64,000 nt of DNA, taken from positions 1 to 64,000 of the forward strand of contig NZ_JAVKPH010000013.1 of assembly GCF_031432425.1 (NCBI RefSeq). The letters are read 5' to 3'. The notes below the pieces were generated by a model, which had not been told where the DNA came from, searched no databases, and was given only the letters and a program-made list of their open reading frames with translations. The position numbers and the translations under genes are program-made. Of the stretch, positions 33,621 to 42,329 are shown in pieces; the first letter of the stretch is position 1; every line of letters begins with the position of its first letter. Source of the stretch: Ruixingdingia sedimenti (GTDB lineage Bacteria > Pseudomonadota > Alphaproteobacteria > Rhodobacterales > Rhodobacteraceae).

Positions 33621-33673
33621 CAAGGCCGCCGCAATGGGCTAACAGGCAGGAAACACCGGACAGGAGCGTGGCA

Positions 33674-33808
33674 ATGGCCGAATATCAGCATGGCAGCATG
33701 GACATCCGCGAACAGGAAAAGACCTTTTCGGGTTTCCTCAAGCTGGGCAAGATCGGCTTCGGCCTTGCGATTCTTGCAATCGTGATCGCGGCGCTGGCGA
33801 ACGCCTGA
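33674..33808 (+). CDS. aa3-type cytochrome c oxidase subunit IV
   Basis: 44 residues. The opening MAEYQHGSMDIREQEKTFSG, followed by one membrane helix (IGFGLAILAIVIAALANA), is the classic sequence of the small alphaproteobacterial subunit IV of aa3 cytochrome c oxidase (COX4_pro_2 family). It sits in the inner membrane against the catalytic subunits; the main oxidase genes are not in this window. GGAGCG precedes the ATG. Ends 7 bases before the next gene, so the two may be co-transcribed. Confidence 0.93.
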   Translation: MAEYQHGSMDIREQEKTFSGFLKLGKIGFGLAILAIVIAALANA

Positions 33809-33815
33809 CCTGCCG

Positions 33816-34424
33816 ATGCGTTCCGCCATCCTGGCCGCGCTGACCGCGCTTGCGCTTGCAGGCTGCGGCGCGCCGAGTGTCTGGGCCCCCGACGAGGCGG
33901 TGAGCCAGGCGCATTATCGTCACGACGGCCCGCCCGAAATCACGCTGTTCACGGTGATCAACAACCGGTCCGGCGAAGGCGCGCATTCGGCGCTGATGAT
34001 CAACGGATCGGAACGGATCATGTTCGATCCCGCGGGCAGCTGGTATCACGGCTGGTCGCCGGAACGGAACGACGTGCATTACGGCATCACGCCGCTGATC
34101 GAGAAACGCTATATCGACTATCACACCCGCGTCACCTATCGCACGGTGATCCAGCGCATCCGCGTGTCGCCCGAGGTGGCCGACCGCGCCATCGCGCTGG
34201 CAGAGGGGGCGGGCCCGGTGCCCAAGGCGATGTGCGCCAATTCGACCTCGGCGATCCTGCGGCAACTGCCGGGCTTCGAATCGATCCCGCAGAGCTATTT
34301 CCCCAAGAAGGTGTCCGAGGCTTTCGGCGCGCTGCCCGGTGCCACGTTCGAGATCGTCTATGACGACGACGACGACGACAACAGCGCCCTGCTGGCGGCC
34401 CAGAACAGCGAGGCGGCGAACTGA
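33816..34424 (+). CDS. Putative lipoprotein with acidic C-terminus
   Basis: 202 residues. A lipoprotein signal with lipobox LAGC (Cys about 17) predicts a membrane-anchored, probably periplasmic protein. The body contains ITLFTVINNRSGEGAHSALM and a VPKAMCANSTSAILRQLPGF segment, shared by Rhodobacteraceae hypothetical proteins of this size; the NRSGEGAHSAL and CANSTSAIL motifs recall cysteine/His-containing hydrolase folds, but I cannot assign one. A run of seven Asp lies near the C-terminus. Convergent with azlD, with 15 bases between. Confidence 0.75.
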   Translation: MRSAILAALTALALAGCGAPSVWAPDEAVSQAHYRHDGPPEITLFTVINNRSGEGAHSALMINGSERIMFDPAGSWYHGWSPERNDVHYGITPLIEKRYIDYHTRVTYRTVIQRIRVSPEVADRAIALAEGAGPVPKAMCANSTSAILRQLPGFESIPQSYFPKKVSEAFGALPGATFEIVYDDDDDDNSALLAAQNSEAAN

Positions 34425-34439
34425 GGCCGCCGATCCGCG

Positions 34440-34781
34440 CTAGCCGGTGATGTAGAGCACCGAATACAGCATCGCCGCCCCGGCCACGATCGACCAGATG
34501 ACGCTGCGGGTGTACATCGCCACCGCGATCGTGGCGACGGTGGCCAGCAGCCGCGCGGGGTCGGGCTGGCCGCCCGTCGCCTGCGGCCAGACCACCAGCG
34601 GCGCGATCAGCCCCGGCAGCACGCCCACCGCGGTATAGCGCAGCAGCCGCAGCACCGTCGGCGGCAGGTTGCGGTTGCCGATCATGCCCAGGAACGAATA
34701 GCGCAGCAAGAAGGTGCCGATCGCCACCGCGGCGATGATGAACCAGAGCTTGGTCTGGTCGATGCTGGCCGCAGCGGTCAT
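34440..34781 (-). CDS. azlD: Branched-chain amino acid exporter, small subunit AzlD
   Basis: 113 residues with three to four membrane helices. FLLRYSFLGMIGNRNLPPTV and LRLLRYTAVGVLPGLIAPLV match the AzlD family, the small partner of AzlC. The start overlaps the azlC stop by 4 bases, so the two subunits are made together. In Bacillus the pair exports branched-chain amino acids or analogues; in Rhodobacteraceae the substrate is not established. Confidence 0.92.
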   Translation of the reverse strand: MTAAASIDQTKLWFIIAAVAIGTFLLRYSFLGMIGNRNLPPTVLRLLRYTAVGVLPGLIAPLVVWPQATGGQPDPARLLATVATIAVAMYTRSVIWSIVAGAAMLYSVLYITG

Positions 34782-35494
34782 TGTGCGCGTCTCCGTTCCA
34801 GCCACTGTTCCGTCTGTGCGCCGGCGAACATCGCCAGCCCCGCCGCGATCAGAAGGCCGATGTTGTAGGGCACCCCCGACAGCACCAGCGCGCCCGCCAC
34901 CGACACCAGCGCCGCCACCACATGGGGTAGCGTCTGCAACATCGGCCCGATCAGCGCCAGAAAGGTGATCGGCAGCGCGAAATCCAGCGCCATCCAGGGC
35001 GGGATCGCCTCGCCCATAGTGGCGCCGATCCAGGTGACGACGACCCAGGGCACGCAGGCGTTGGTGGACACGCCGAAGTAATAGGCCAGCCGCGTGCGTA
35101 TCGTCAGATCCGGGTAGCGGGCGTAAAGCGTGGTGCACATCGCAAAGCTCTGGTCCACCAGCGTGTAGGCGACGATGCCGCGCATCCACCAGGGCGTGCG
35201 GCCCAGCCAGGGCGTCAGCGCCGCCGAATACATCGCCAGCCGCATGTTCACCGCCAGCGCCGTCGCGATCACCACCAGGGTGGGCGCCTGTTCGCTGACC
35301 AGCTGCACCACCGTGAACTGCGCCGCGCCGGCCAGCACCAGCGCGCTGAGCGACATGGTTTCCAGCAGGTTGAGGCCTGCGTCGCTGGATACGATGCCGA
35401 ACAGCATGCCGAACGGTGCGATCACCATCAGCAGGGGCGCGCTTTCGCGCACGCCGCGCCAATAGGCGGCGGACGTTGAAAGGGGCTTGGACAT
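34778..35494 (-). CDS. azlC: Branched-chain amino acid exporter, large subunit AzlC
   Basis: 238 residues, seven or so membrane helices. PLLMVIAPFGMLFGIVSSDA near the start, AGAAQFTVVQL and AVNMRLAMYSAALTPWL are typical of AzlC. It forms the export channel with AzlD. Start MSKPLST at 35494. Divergent from the acetyltransferase gene with an 82-base gap. Confidence 0.94.
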   Translation of the reverse strand: MSKPLSTSAAYWRGVRESAPLLMVIAPFGMLFGIVSSDAGLNLLETMSLSALVLAGAAQFTVVQLVSEQAPTLVVIATALAVNMRLAMYSAALTPWLGRTPWWMRGIVAYTLVDQSFAMCTTLYARYPDLTIRTRLAYYFGVSTNACVPWVVVTWIGATMGEAIPPWMALDFALPITFLALIGPMLQTLPHVVAALVSVAGALVLSGVPYNIGLLIAAGLAMFAGAQTEQWLERRRAQ

Positions 35495-35576
35495 GGGGCC
35501 TCCGCGGTGGCTTTCGCCTTAGCGGTAGGCAATGTTAGACTGAGTTGCAATCACATGCGGATGGGACGTGGCAAGG

Positions 35577-36185
35577 ATGCATCACGCGCCGGTGGACGGG
35601 CTGTCCTGGCGGATAGAACACGGCTTTGCCCCCGGGGCGGCGGATCAGGCGGCGCGGCTCTACTGGCAGGCGTTCGGGGCCAAGCTGGGGGTTCTTCTGG
35701 GGCCGGAACCGCGGGCGCTGCGGTTCCTGACCCGGACGATCCGGGCGGACCATGCCTTTGCCGCGGTGGGGCCGGATGGCACGGTGCTGGGGGTCGCGGG
35801 GTATTGCAGCAACCGCGGCAGTCTTGTGCGCATCAGCCATGACACCCTGCGCGCGGCCTATGGCCCGGTGGGCGCGCTGTGGCGGGCGGCGCTGATCTGG
35901 GCGCTGACGCGCGAGGTGGAAAACCGCCGCTTCCTGCTGGACGGGATCTGCGTGGCCGAACCCTGCCGGGGCCGGGGCATGGGCCGGGCGCTGCTGCACG
36001 CGATCTGCGCCGAGGCGCGGGCGCGCGGCTATGCCGAGGTCCGGCTGGACGTGGTGGAACACAACCGCCGCGCCATCGCGCTATACGAACGCGAGGGGTT
36101 CGTGGCGGTGCGGCGCAGCCGGTTGGGGCTGTTGCGGTACGTGTTCGGGTTCCGCGCCTCGATCACCATGGTGCGGCCCGTCTGA
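35577..36185 (+). CDS. GNAT-family N-acetyltransferase
   Basis: 202 residues. The acetyl-CoA-binding motif is clear in LLDGICVAEPCRGRGMGRAL (R-G-x-G-M-G type, about 120-140), followed by AIALYEREGFVAVRR, the usual C-terminal strand of the fold. The acceptor substrate is not predictable. Start uncertain: ATG at 35577 (MHHAPVD) preferred; a GTG at 35568 would add three residues. Converges on the hypothetical gene downstream, 25 bases away. Confidence 0.87.
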   Translation: MHHAPVDGLSWRIEHGFAPGAADQAARLYWQAFGAKLGVLLGPEPRALRFLTRTIRADHAFAAVGPDGTVLGVAGYCSNRGSLVRISHDTLRAAYGPVGALWRAALIWALTREVENRRFLLDGICVAEPCRGRGMGRALLHAICAEARARGYAEVRLDVVEHNRRAIALYEREGFVAVRRSRLGLLRYVFGFRASITMVRPV

Positions 36186-36210
36186 GCGGCCCGTCCGAGC
36201 CGCCCGGGGG

Positions 36211-37251
36211 TCAGTCGAACACCCCCGTCACCCGGCCGAACAGCATGAAGGCGCGCGCGGTGCGGGTGTCGGCCAGATCGGCGATTTCCTGATCGGTCGC
36301 CGCACGTTCGAAGGTCTGGAAACAGCGGTCGAACTGGCGCAGGAAATGGTGCGCCGCATCGCGGAAGATGGTGTCGGACCGCATCCGCCCGGCGGTCAGC
36401 GCCAGGCTCGAACGGTCGCGGATACCGCCGAGCGCGGCGATCCCCCGCCCGCGTTCGCCCTGCGCGAACCGCCGCCAGATTTCCGGCCGGGCGCGGTCGG
36501 GGCGCAGGTCGTCCATGTAGATGCCATCCTGCGCCAGCAGGGTCAGCACATCCTGCGCCGCGCGGATGAGGCGCGACACCTCGCGGTCCTCCAGCGCCAT
36601 GCGCAGGGCGCGGAAGCCGTCCTTGTCGTCGGGCGAATCGGGGAAGTTCAGCGCGCGCACGAAATCCTCGGTCGCGAGTTCCCCCTGCGGGTCCGCCGCA
36701 GGCGTGCCAAGGGCCAGCGCGGGCTGGTCGTCGCCCGGCGCGGCGGGCGCGGGCAAGGGCGCCACCACCCGGGGGGCCGCATCGCGGCGCGAGGTGAAGG
36801 TGGCCACCGCGGTTTCGGTCTGCTTCGCCGTCGCCGCGATCTCGTCCAGTTTCTTTTCCACCGAGGGGCGCAGCCCCGCCGCCGCGGCCTGCTGGCCCTG
36901 CACATAGGCGTGGCGCATCGCCTCGACCGCGACCTGAAGGCGCGCGGCCTCTTCGCGCAGGGTGCGGATGGTGCGGGCGGTGACGGCGGCGACCCAGATC
37001 AGCGCGACGGGCAGAAAGGCCATGAACAGGGTCAGCATCAGGCCATAGGGCTGGCCTTCATCCGTCCGGTTTCCGGCAAGGGCGAACCACGCGATGACCG
37101 CGACCAGCCACAGGACGCTCAGCACCCCCGCCACGACCTCGGTCGCGGTGATGCGCCCGCCGGTCCTGCGGCGGTCGATCAGGCCGAAATCGAGGGGCCG
37201 GTCCTGGTTCTGCTCTGGCATCGCCGCGGGCTCCTGAGGGGCGGCATTCAT
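36211..37251 (-). CDS. Conserved membrane protein with coiled coil, unknown function
   Basis: 346 residues. Two membrane segments lie near the N-terminus (about 40-60 and 70-90: VVAGVLSVLWLVAVIAWFAL and GLMLTLFMAFLPVALIWVAA), followed by a probable coiled coil (about 95-150, REEAARLQVAVEAMRHAYVQ), a Pro/Ala-rich linker and a helical C-terminal domain (about 190-346). No catalytic motif recognised; of the type found only in Rhodobacteraceae in my experience. Its ATG overlaps the greA stop by 4 bases, so it is co-expressed with greA. Confidence 0.7.
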   Translation of the reverse strand: MNAAPQEPAAMPEQNQDRPLDFGLIDRRRTGGRITATEVVAGVLSVLWLVAVIAWFALAGNRTDEGQPYGLMLTLFMAFLPVALIWVAAVTARTIRTLREEAARLQVAVEAMRHAYVQGQQAAAAGLRPSVEKKLDEIAATAKQTETAVATFTSRRDAAPRVVAPLPAPAAPGDDQPALALGTPAADPQGELATEDFVRALNFPDSPDDKDGFRALRMALEDREVSRLIRAAQDVLTLLAQDGIYMDDLRPDRARPEIWRRFAQGERGRGIAALGGIRDRSSLALTAGRMRSDTIFRDAAHHFLRQFDRCFQTFERAATDQEIADLADTRTARAFMLFGRVTGVFD

Positions 37252-37718
37252 TCGTAGCGGACCGCCAGCACCTCGTAACTGCGGTCGCCGCCGGGGGTTT
37301 TCACCTCTACGCTATCGCCTTCGTCCTTGCCGATCAGCGCGCGGGCCAGCGGCGAGCGGATGTTGAGCAACCCGCGCTCGATATCCGCCTCGGCCTCGCC
37401 GACGATCTGGTAGGTGCATTCCTCTTCGGTGTCCTCGTCCACCAGCGTGACGGTGGCGCCGAACTTGATCGCGCCGGACAGCCGCGAGGGGTCGATCACC
37501 TCGGCCCGGCCGATGAGCGATTCGAGTTCCTTGATCCGGCCCTCGATGAAGCTCTGTTTTTCACGCGCGGCGTGGTATTCGGCGTTTTCCGAAAGGTCGC
37601 CGTGTTCGCGCGCCTCGGCGATCGCGCGGATCACCGCCGGGCGTTCCACGGATTTGAGCTGTTTCAGCTCTTCGTCAAGCGCGGCGAAACCCGCGCGGGT
37701 CATCGGGATCTTTTCCAT
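37248..37718 (-). CDS. greA: Transcription elongation factor GreA
   Basis: 156 residues, the standard GreA length. The N-terminal coiled coil carries EAREHGDLSENAEYHAAREK, with the acidic tip residues Asp/Glu that reach into the RNA polymerase active site. The C-terminal domain has ATVTLVDEDTEEECTYQIVG and SPLARALIGKDEGDSVEV. It stimulates cleavage of backtracked transcripts. Start at MEKIPMTR (37718). Divergent from ETF-QO with about 250 bases between. Confidence 0.97.
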   Translation of the reverse strand: MEKIPMTRAGFAALDEELKQLKSVERPAVIRAIAEAREHGDLSENAEYHAAREKQSFIEGRIKELESLIGRAEVIDPSRLSGAIKFGATVTLVDEDTEEECTYQIVGEAEADIERGLLNIRSPLARALIGKDEGDSVEVKTPGGDRSYEVLAVRYE

Positions 37719-37876
37719 TGCCGCCTTCCGCAAATGCCAGCGCCGGGCCCCCGGAAAGGGACACGGCGCTGGGGCACGAACGGCCCTACCTGACCCCAGA
37801 CCCCGGTGGATTGCAAGTGCCTAGAGGTTTTCCCTGCCGATCCTTGCTGCAAAGCGGCATTTTGCGCGCCTGATGA

Positions 37877-37904
37877 TTGACCGGGCCTTGCGCTATACGA
37901 TACC
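37877..37904 (+). promoter_or_regulatory. Possible sigma-70 promoter for ETF-QO
   Basis: TTGACC at 37877-37882 and GATACC at 37899-37904 are separated by 16 bases, about 60 bases upstream of the ATG at 37968 and inside the divergent greA/ETF-QO gap. The match to the -35 box is good (5 of 6) and to the -10 box fair. Prediction only. Confidence 0.3.
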
Positions 37905-37967
37905 GATGCCGGACCGGTAACAGCGGAATTGCGCGCGGCGGGCGCGGATGGCCAGAGAGGGGGCACC

Positions 37968-39623
37968 ATGAGCGACGGTATCGAACGCGAGTCGATGGAA
38001 TACGACGTTGTGATCGTGGGTGCCGGGCCGGCGGGGCTTTCGGCGGCGATCCGTCTCAAGCAGCTGGATGCCGACCTGTCGGTGGTGGTGCTGGAAAAGG
38101 GGTCCGAGGTCGGCGCGCATATCCTGTCGGGCGCGGTGCTGGATCCCTGCGGGCTGGACGCGCTGATCCCCGACTGGAAGGACCGCGGCGCGCCGCTGAA
38201 CGTGCCGGTGAAAGAGGACAACTTCTACATCCTCGGGTCCGCCGGGCAGATGCGGGTGCCGAACTGGCCGATGCCGCCCCTGATGAACAACCACGGCAAC
38301 TACATCGTCTCGATGGCGAATGTCTGCCGCTGGATGGCCGGCCAGGCCGAGGAACTGGGGGTCGAGATCTTCCCCGGCATGTCCTGTTCGCAACTCGTCT
38401 ACGGCGACAAGGGCGAGGTCGCGGGCGTGATCGCGGGCGAATTCGGCCGCGATGGCGAAACGGGCGAGCCGGGGCCGAACTACGAACCCGGGATGGAACT
38501 GCGCGGCAAATACGTGCTGCTGGCCGAGGGCGTGCGCGGCAGCCTGTCGAAAGAGGTGATGGCGAAGTTCGACCTGTCCAAGGGCCATTGCCCGCAGAAG
38601 TTCGGCCTCGGCATGAAGGAAATCTGGGAAATCGACCCGGCCAAGCACAAGCTGGGCACCGTGACCCACACGATGGGCTGGCCTCTGGGGGCCAACGCCG
38701 GGGGCGGGTCGTTCATCTATCATCTGGAAAACAACCAGGTGTTCGTGGGCTTCGTCGTCCACCTGAACTACGAGAACCCCCACCTTTACCCCTATATGGA
38801 ATTCCAGCGGTTCAAGCATCACCCGATGGTGGCCGAACTGCTGAAGGGCGGCAAGCGCGTGGCCTATGGCGCGCGGGCGATTTCCGAGGGCGGCTGGCAG
38901 TCGATCCCCAAGGTGGTGTTCCCGGGCGGGGCGTTGCTGGGCTGTTCGGCGGGTCTGGTCAACGTGCCGCGCATCAAGGGCAACCACAACGCCATGCTGT
39001 CGGGCAAGGCCGCGGCAGAGGCGGCCTATGCGGCGATCAAGGCGGGCCGGTCGGGCGACGAACTGCCCGATTATGAGGCCGACCTGCGCGACGGTCCGGT
39101 GGGGCGCGACCTGCGGCGCGTGCGCAACGTGAAGCCGATGTGGTCGAAATGGGGGCTGGTGCCCTCGCTCGCGCTCGGCGGGTTCGACATGTGGACGAAC
39201 AACCTGCTCGGGATCTCGCTGTTCGGGACGCTGAAACACGGCAAGACCGATGCGGCGGCGACCGGCAAGGCCAAGGACTTCAAGAAGATCGACTATCCGA
39301 GGCCCGATGGCGTGCTGTCCTTCGACCGGCTGACCAACGTCGCCTTCAGCTTTACCAACCACGAGGAAAGCCAGCCCTGCCACCTGAAGCTGAAGGATCC
39401 CACGATCCCGATCCGGGTGAACCTGCCCGAATACGACGAACCGGCGCAACGCTATTGCCCCGCCGGCGTCTACGAGGTGGTGGGCGAGGGGGCGGATGCG
39501 CGCTTCGTCATCAACTTCCAGAACTGCGTGCACTGCAAGACCTGCGACATCAAGGATCCGCCGCAGAACATCAACTGGACGACGCCGCAGGGCGGCGACG
39601 GGCCGAACTACCCCAACATGTGA
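37968..39623 (+). CDS. Electron transfer flavoprotein-ubiquinone oxidoreductase
   Basis: 551 residues. FAD-binding VVIVGAGPAGLSAAIRLKQL starts at about residue 13, and VVLEKGSEVGAHILSGAVLD follows. The C-terminal ferredoxin-like domain (about 470-551) holds the 4Fe-4S ligands: YCPAGVYE, then FQNCVHCKTCDIKDP. It is a monotopic inner-membrane enzyme that passes electrons from electron transfer flavoprotein (fatty-acid, amino-acid and dimethylglycine/sarcosine dehydrogenases) to ubiquinone. Start at 37968, with GAGAGGGGG upstream. Confidence 0.97.
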   Translation: MSDGIERESMEYDVVIVGAGPAGLSAAIRLKQLDADLSVVVLEKGSEVGAHILSGAVLDPCGLDALIPDWKDRGAPLNVPVKEDNFYILGSAGQMRVPNWPMPPLMNNHGNYIVSMANVCRWMAGQAEELGVEIFPGMSCSQLVYGDKGEVAGVIAGEFGRDGETGEPGPNYEPGMELRGKYVLLAEGVRGSLSKEVMAKFDLSKGHCPQKFGLGMKEIWEIDPAKHKLGTVTHTMGWPLGANAGGGSFIYHLENNQVFVGFVVHLNYENPHLYPYMEFQRFKHHPMVAELLKGGKRVAYGARAISEGGWQSIPKVVFPGGALLGCSAGLVNVPRIKGNHNAMLSGKAAAEAAYAAIKAGRSGDELPDYEADLRDGPVGRDLRRVRNVKPMWSKWGLVPSLALGGFDMWTNNLLGISLFGTLKHGKTDAAATGKAKDFKKIDYPRPDGVLSFDRLTNVAFSFTNHEESQPCHLKLKDPTIPIRVNLPEYDEPAQRYCPAGVYEVVGEGADARFVINFQNCVHCKTCDIKDPPQNINWTTPQGGDGPNYPNM

Positions 39624-39706
39624 TCGGTCGTCCCGGCGCGCCCCGCATTGCCATGGGGGGCGCCGGGCACTAGCTTGGGGCCAAAGCCACGGACCGGAGA
39701 GCCCAC

Positions 39707-41419
39707 GTGACCGTCAGATCCCGCTTTCGCCCCGCGCTGGCCCTTGCCGCGCTGGCCGCCGCCTTGGCCGTGGGGCTGCCGGATCCGGGGCGGGCGGATG
39801 TGGCCGGGCCCTACCTTGCCGCGCGCACCGCGGCCCGCGCATCGGATTTCCGCGAGGCGGCGGGCTATTTCACCAAGGCGCTGGTCGAGGATCCGTCGAA
39901 CACCATGCTGATGGAAGGGGCGGTGATTTCCTTCGTCGGCGCGGGCAATGTGGAATCGGCGATCCCCATCGCGCGGCGGCTGTCCGGCATGCCGGGGGCC
40001 GAACCGTCGCAGCCGGCGCAACTGGTGATGCTGGCGTCGCAGATCAAGCGCGGCGCGCATGACGAACTGCTGGCCGATCTGGCCGCCGGGCGGCGCACCA
40101 GCCCGCTGATCGACGGCCTGACCGCCGCCTGGGCCGAACTGGGCCGCGGCCGCATGTCCGAGGCGGTGGAGGCGTTCCGCTCGCTCACCGACGAGGGCGG
40201 AATGCAGATCTTCGGCGACTATCATCTGGCGCTGGCGCTGGCCTCGGTCGGGGATTTCGAGGGGGCGGAGGCGCTGTTTTCCGCCGACAACGCGATCTAC
40301 CGCAACACCCGGCGCGGCGCCTTCGCCCATGCGCAGATCCTCAGCCAGCTGGAACGCCCGCAGGATGCGCTGGCCGCGCTGGACGAGGCGTTCCAGATCG
40401 ACGCCGACCCCGATCTGGCGGCGCTGCGGCTCAAGCTGCAAGCGGGCGAGCCGGTGCCGTTCGACATCGTGCGCAACGCCACCGACGGGCAGGCAGAGGT
40501 GTTCCTGACCCTCGCCGCCGCGTTGCAGGGCGAGGCGAACAGCCAGCTGGTGCTGATGTATTCGCGCATCGCCGAATATCTGCGCCCCGACCTGGCGGAT
40601 GCGGTGCTGACCTCGGGCGGGTTGCTGGAGGTGCTTGGCCAGCAGGATCTGGCGATCGAGAACTATGGCCGTATCGCGCCGGGATCGCCCGGCTATCTGG
40701 CCGCGCAGATGGGCCGCGCGCAGGCGCTGTTTTCCAGCGACCGGCGGGACGAGGCGATCGCGACCATGACCGCGCTGTCGGACAGCCATTCCGGGATGAT
40801 GACGGTGCATATCGGCCTGGGCGACATGTTGCAGGCGCAGGAACGCTGGCTGGACGCCGCGGCGGCCTATGGCCGCGCCATCGACCTGATCCCCGAAACG
40901 AACGAGGGGCTGTGGCTGATCCATTTCAACCGCGCGATCTGTTACGAACGCGCCAAGCAGTGGGACAAGGCCGAACCCGATTTCCGCAAGGCGCTGGAAC
41001 TGCGGCCCGACCAGCCCTCGGTGCTGAACTATCTGGGCTATTCCTATCTGGAAATGAACCGCAACCTCGACGAGGCGCTCGGCATGATCCAGCGCGCCGT
41101 GGCGGCGGAACCCGAGGCGGGCCATATCGTGGATTCGCTGGCCTGGGGCTATTACCTGATCGGGCGCTATGACGAGGCGCTGGAGCCGATGGAGCGCGCG
41201 TCGCAGATGATGCCGGTGGATCCGGTGGTGACGGACCACATGGGCGATGTCTACTGGGCCGTGGGCCGCAAGCGCGAGGCGCGGTTCCAGTGGTATCGCG
41301 CGCTGTCCTTCGCGCCCGAGGAAAAGGACGCCGCCCGCATCCGCCGCAAGCTGGAAGTGGGGCTGGACCGCGTTCTGGCCGAAGAGGGTGCGAAACCGCT
41401 GGCCGAACGCGGGAAATGA
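39707..41419 (+). CDS. Tetratricopeptide-repeat protein, exported
   Basis: 570 residues beginning with GTG, 8 bases after GGACCGGAGA. A signal peptide (about 1-30, ALALAALAAALAVGLPDPGRAD) suggests a periplasmic protein. The rest is helical TPR, clearest at about 395-540 with YGRAIDLIPETNEG, NRAICYERAKQWDKAEPDFR, KALELRPDQPSVLNYLGYSY and HIVDSLAWGYYLIGRYDEAL. Typical of alphaproteobacterial TPR scaffolds with unknown partner. Its stop overlaps the ispE start (ATGA), so the genes are co-transcribed. Confidence 0.88.
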   Translation: MTVRSRFRPALALAALAAALAVGLPDPGRADVAGPYLAARTAARASDFREAAGYFTKALVEDPSNTMLMEGAVISFVGAGNVESAIPIARRLSGMPGAEPSQPAQLVMLASQIKRGAHDELLADLAAGRRTSPLIDGLTAAWAELGRGRMSEAVEAFRSLTDEGGMQIFGDYHLALALASVGDFEGAEALFSADNAIYRNTRRGAFAHAQILSQLERPQDALAALDEAFQIDADPDLAALRLKLQAGEPVPFDIVRNATDGQAEVFLTLAAALQGEANSQLVLMYSRIAEYLRPDLADAVLTSGGLLEVLGQQDLAIENYGRIAPGSPGYLAAQMGRAQALFSSDRRDEAIATMTALSDSHSGMMTVHIGLGDMLQAQERWLDAAAAYGRAIDLIPETNEGLWLIHFNRAICYERAKQWDKAEPDFRKALELRPDQPSVLNYLGYSYLEMNRNLDEALGMIQRAVAAEPEAGHIVDSLAWGYYLIGRYDEALEPMERASQMMPVDPVVTDHMGDVYWAVGRKREARFQWYRALSFAPEEKDAARIRRKLEVGLDRVLAEEGAKPLAERGK

Positions 41420-42255
41420 CCGATCCGGGGCTGGCGCGGGCCAAGGTGAACCTGGCGCTGCATGTGACGGGGCGGCGGGCGGACGGCTATCACCTGCTGG
41501 ACAGTCTGGTGGCCTTCGCCGATCTGGGCGACCGGGTGACGGCGGAACCGGCCGATGCGCTGGAATTGCGGGTGACGGGGCCGATGGCGGCGGGCGTGCC
41601 GGGGGGCGAGGACAATCTGGTCCTGCGCGCGGCCCGGGCCTTCGGGCCCGCCCCGGGGGCGCGGATCACGCTGGAAAAGCACCTGCCCCCCGCATCGGGC
41701 ATCGGCGGCGGTTCGGCCGATGCGGCGGCGGCGCTGCGGGTGCTGGCGGCGCTGTGGGGACGGGATCTGCCGGACGCGGCGGCGGTGCTGCGGCTTGGCG
41801 CCGATGTGCCGGTCTGCCTGCGGGGCGAAACCCTGCGGATGACGGGGGTGGGCGAGGTGCTGGCCCCGGCCCCGCCGCTGCCCCCGGTCTGGGCGGTGCT
41901 GGCCAACCCCGGCGTCGCGGTGCCGACGCCTGCGGTGTTCGCCGCGCTGGACCGCCGCGACAACCCGCCGATGCCCGCCGATCTGCCCCGCTGGCGCGAT
42001 GCGGGCGCGCTGGCGGCATGGCTGCACGGCACGCGCAACGATCTGGAACCCCCGGCCCGGGCGCTGCATCCCGTCATCGGGCAGGTGCTGACGGCGCTGG
42101 CGGCGCAGCCCGGGTGCCTGCTGGCGCGGATGTCGGGTTCGGGGGCGACCGTGTTCGGGCTGTTCCCCGACGCGGCTGCGGCTGCGCGCGCGGCGGCGCA
42201 ACTGGCGCGGCCGCAACCCGGCTGGTGGGTGCGCGCGGCGCGGTTGGGCGGCTGA
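41416..42255 (+). CDS. ispE: 4-diphosphocytidyl-2-C-methyl-D-erythritol kinase
   Basis: 279 residues. GHMP-kinase features: ARAKVNLALHVTGRRADGYH at the N-terminus, the ATP loop PPASGIGGGSADAAAALR (about 93-110) and the C-terminal MSGSGATVFGLF. It phosphorylates the 2-hydroxyl of CDP-methylerythritol in the non-mevalonate isoprenoid route. The ATG overlaps the TPR gene's stop. A strong bidirectional terminator follows. ispB, which uses the pathway's products, lies 0.8 kb away on the other strand. Confidence 0.95.
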   Translation: MTDPGLARAKVNLALHVTGRRADGYHLLDSLVAFADLGDRVTAEPADALELRVTGPMAAGVPGGEDNLVLRAARAFGPAPGARITLEKHLPPASGIGGGSADAAAALRVLAALWGRDLPDAAAVLRLGADVPVCLRGETLRMTGVGEVLAPAPPLPPVWAVLANPGVAVPTPAVFAALDRRDNPPMPADLPRWRDAGALAAWLHGTRNDLEPPARALHPVIGQVLTALAAQPGCLLARMSGSGATVFGLFPDAAAAARAAAQLARPQPGWWVRAARLGG

Positions 42256-42280
42256 TCGCGCCGCGGCATGCCGGCAGGAA

Positions 42281-42310
42281 AAAGGGCGGGCCTTTGCGGG
42301 CCCGCCCTTT
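42281..42310. terminator. Bidirectional intrinsic terminator
   Basis: AAAGGGCGGGC (42281-42291) pairs perfectly with GCCCGCCCTTT (42300-42310) around an 8-base loop. A-rich and T-rich flanks are present on both sides, so it can end ispE transcription rightward and the outer-membrane protein gene leftward. Confidence 0.8.
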
Positions 42311-42329
42311 CCCTCTGATCATCCGCCGG

